Made by a program: the position numbers and the translations under genes. Of a stretch of DNA of 16,893 bases, positions 15,767 to 16,893 are shown one piece after another. Position 1 is the stretch's first letter. Every line of letters starts with the position of its first letter. The DNA is from RUG11247 sp050945995 (GTDB lineage Bacteria > Bacillota > Clostridia > Christensenellales > Aristaeellaceae): NCBI GenBank assembly GCA_050945995.1, contig JBMNUA010000027.1:1-16893 (forward strand). The letters run 5' to 3'. Under the pieces are notes generated by a model. It worked only from the letters and a program-made list of their open reading frames with translations. It was not told the origin of the DNA and made no database searches.

Positions 15767-16357
15767 ATGTATCGGAACGTCAAGCGCGCGATCGACGGAT
15801 TGGCGAGCGCGGTCGCGCTATTATTGCTCGCGCCGCTTTTATTGTTTATCGCGGCGCGGGTGAAGGCATCGTCGCCGGGGGACGTGATCTTTCGGCAGAC
15901 GCGCGTGGGAAAAGACGGGCGCATGTTCACCATCTACAAATTCCGAACGATGTACGAAACCGCGCCGCATATGACGCCGACGCACGCCCTCAAACACGCG
16001 CACCGGCACACCACCCGCGTGGGGCGGCGGCTGCGCGTCCTGGGGCTGGACGAGTTGCCGCAGTTGATCAACGTGCTGAAGGGCGACATGTCGCTGGTCG
16101 GTCCGCGCCCCGCGCTGCCGGGGCAGACGGATCTTTTGACGCTGCGCGAATCCTGCGGCGCAAACAGCGTGCGCCCCGGGCTGACCGGCTGGGCGCAGGT
16201 GAACGGGCGAAACGAGATCCCCATCGCCGTCAAAGCGCGGCTCGACGGCGAATACGTCGCAAGCCTCGGCTTTGCCATGGACGCAAAGTGCGTGCTACTT
16301 ACGTTATTCGGCTCAAAAAAACATCCTTTGAGGTTCAGCGAGGGCAGGCGTGTATAG
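15767..16357 (+). CDS. Polyprenyl-phosphate sugar-1-phosphate transferase (bacterial sugar transferase family)
   Basis: A 196-aa small-type phosphoglycosyl transferase that would move a sugar-1-phosphate from a UDP-sugar to undecaprenyl phosphate at the cytoplasmic membrane. This is the first step of exopolysaccharide, capsule or glycoprotein glycan assembly. One N-terminal membrane segment (about 12-31) is followed by YKFRTM (57-62), the catalytic Asp95-Glu96 in LDELPQLINVLKGDMSLVGPRP, and VRPGLTGWAQVNGRN (135-149). It lacks the long N-terminal region of WbaP-type enzymes and resembles the PglC/EpsL core. GGAGTGA lies 8 nt before ATG 15767. The following epimerase gene overlaps its end by 8 nt. 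Confidence 0.94.
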   Translation: MYRNVKRAIDGLASAVALLLLAPLLLFIAARVKASSPGDVIFRQTRVGKDGRMFTIYKFRTMYETAPHMTPTHALKHAHRHTTRVGRRLRVLGLDELPQLINVLKGDMSLVGPRPALPGQTDLLTLRESCGANSVRPGLTGWAQVNGRNEIPIAVKARLDGEYVASLGFAMDAKCVLLTLFGSKKHPLRFSEGRRV

Positions 16358-16893
16358 GATACTGGTGACGGGCAAGAGCAGCTTCATCGGGCGCGCGTTT
16401 CAAGCGCGCTGCGCCGATTTTCCGGATCGATACCGCGTGGACGCGATCTCCCTGCGCGGCAGCGCTTGGCGCGCGGCGGACTTTTCGGGCTACGACGCGG
16501 TCGTGCACGCCGCGGGCATCGCGCATGTGCGCGCGCGCGACGCCATGGAGGGCGCGTACATGGCGGTGAACCGCGACCTAGCGGTGGACGTCGCGCAAAA
16601 GGCGAAGGCGGCGGGCGTTTCGCAGTTTCTTTTTTTGTCGAGCATGCTCGTCTACGGGAGCCCCGCGCCCGCGGGCAAAAGCCGCGTGATCGACGCGCGC
16701 ACCGCGCCCGCGCCCGAGAACGCCTACGCGCGCAGCAAGCTATTCGCCGAGGAGGGCATCCGCGCGCTCGAGGGCGACGGGTTTCGCGCGGCGATCCTGC
16801 GCCCGCCGATGGTCTACGGCAAGGGCTGCCGCGGGAACTATCAGACGCTCGCCATCTGGGCGCGGCGGCTGCCGCTGTTTCCCAACATCGAGG
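16350..16893 (+). CDS. NAD-dependent epimerase/dehydratase (extended SDR), C-terminus cut by window edge
   Basis: 181 residues are visible from the start of a sugar-nucleotide epimerase/dehydratase. The dinucleotide loop reads TGKSSFIG (7-14), with Ser replacing the second Gly of the common TGxxGxxG. The catalytic Tyr126-x3-Lys130 (NAYARSK) and the preceding LSSMLVYG (96-103) are intact, and RPPMVYGKGCRGNY follows. The form is common in exopolysaccharide clusters, often beside a small sugar transferase as here. GTG 16350 is the proposed start, overlapping the upstream gene by 8 nt, with GAGGGCAG just before it. The sugar substrate is unknown. Confidence 0.88.
   Translation, partial: MYRILVTGKSSFIGRAFQARCADFPDRYRVDAISLRGSAWRAADFSGYDAVVHAAGIAHVRARDAMEGAYMAVNRDLAVDVAQKAKAAGVSQFLFLSSMLVYGSPAPAGKSRVIDARTAPAPENAYARSKLFAEEGIRALEGDGFRAAILRPPMVYGKGCRGNYQTLAIWARRLPLFPNIE

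Overview
The window looks like chromosomal DNA of a GC-rich anaerobic member of the Firmicutes/Clostridia. The evidence is two Rex-type NADH-sensing repressors, a T-box riboswitch ahead of ileS, a rubrerythrin, a luxS, strong GGAGG-type ribosome binding sites and TTGACA/TATAAT-type promoters. No rRNA, tRNA, transposase, phage gene or CRISPR array is visible. Species cannot be assigned from sequence reading alone.

Layout. Positions 1-2308 (minus strand) hold a redox-regulatory block: a Rex paralogue cut by the left edge, then a second complete Rex translationally coupled to a LysR-type regulator. Both rex promoters carry the same palindrome (TTCGATA-N6-TATCGAA type), and a third copy lies at 501-520. 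This differs from the textbook Rex operator. Positions 2345-4273 (minus) encode a large polytopic membrane protein resembling the DUF6020/GT-C type. A divergent promoter pair separates it from a plus-strand CNNM/HlyC-type membrane protein (4565-5884). That gene has a structured leader with a 41-codon upstream ORF and a terminator-like hairpin.

A dense run of about twelve back-to-back hairpins (5906-6319) precedes the ileS transcription unit, which has a promoter, a T-box leader with a candidate AUC specifier, and an eukaryote-like (type 2) isoleucyl-tRNA synthetase. A second hairpin array (9894-10222) follows ileS. It shares sequence modules with the first and contains an exact 30-nt direct repeat.

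A minus-strand TetR-M29 aminopeptidase operon (10327-12033) comes next. A plus-strand rubrerythrin-luxS pair follows, with stop and start overlapping by one base. This pair is followed by a third hairpin array, and a 31-nt near-identical direct repeat (12165-12195 and 13746-13776) brackets the whole rbr-luxS segment. On the minus strand, recA overlaps a downstream HAD-family phosphatase gene by 14 nt. Divergent from recA, a sugar-1-phosphate transferase and an overlapping epimerase/dehydratase (cut by the right edge) look like the start of an exopolysaccharide or capsule locus.

The features most worth following up are the shared non-canonical operator of the two Rex paralogues, the mosaic hairpin arrays that fill three intergenic regions, the unassigned leader upstream of the CNNM-type gene, and the rbr-luxS coupling. 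I did not find a defence system or any other clearly new multi-gene machinery. The remaining genes fit known families.
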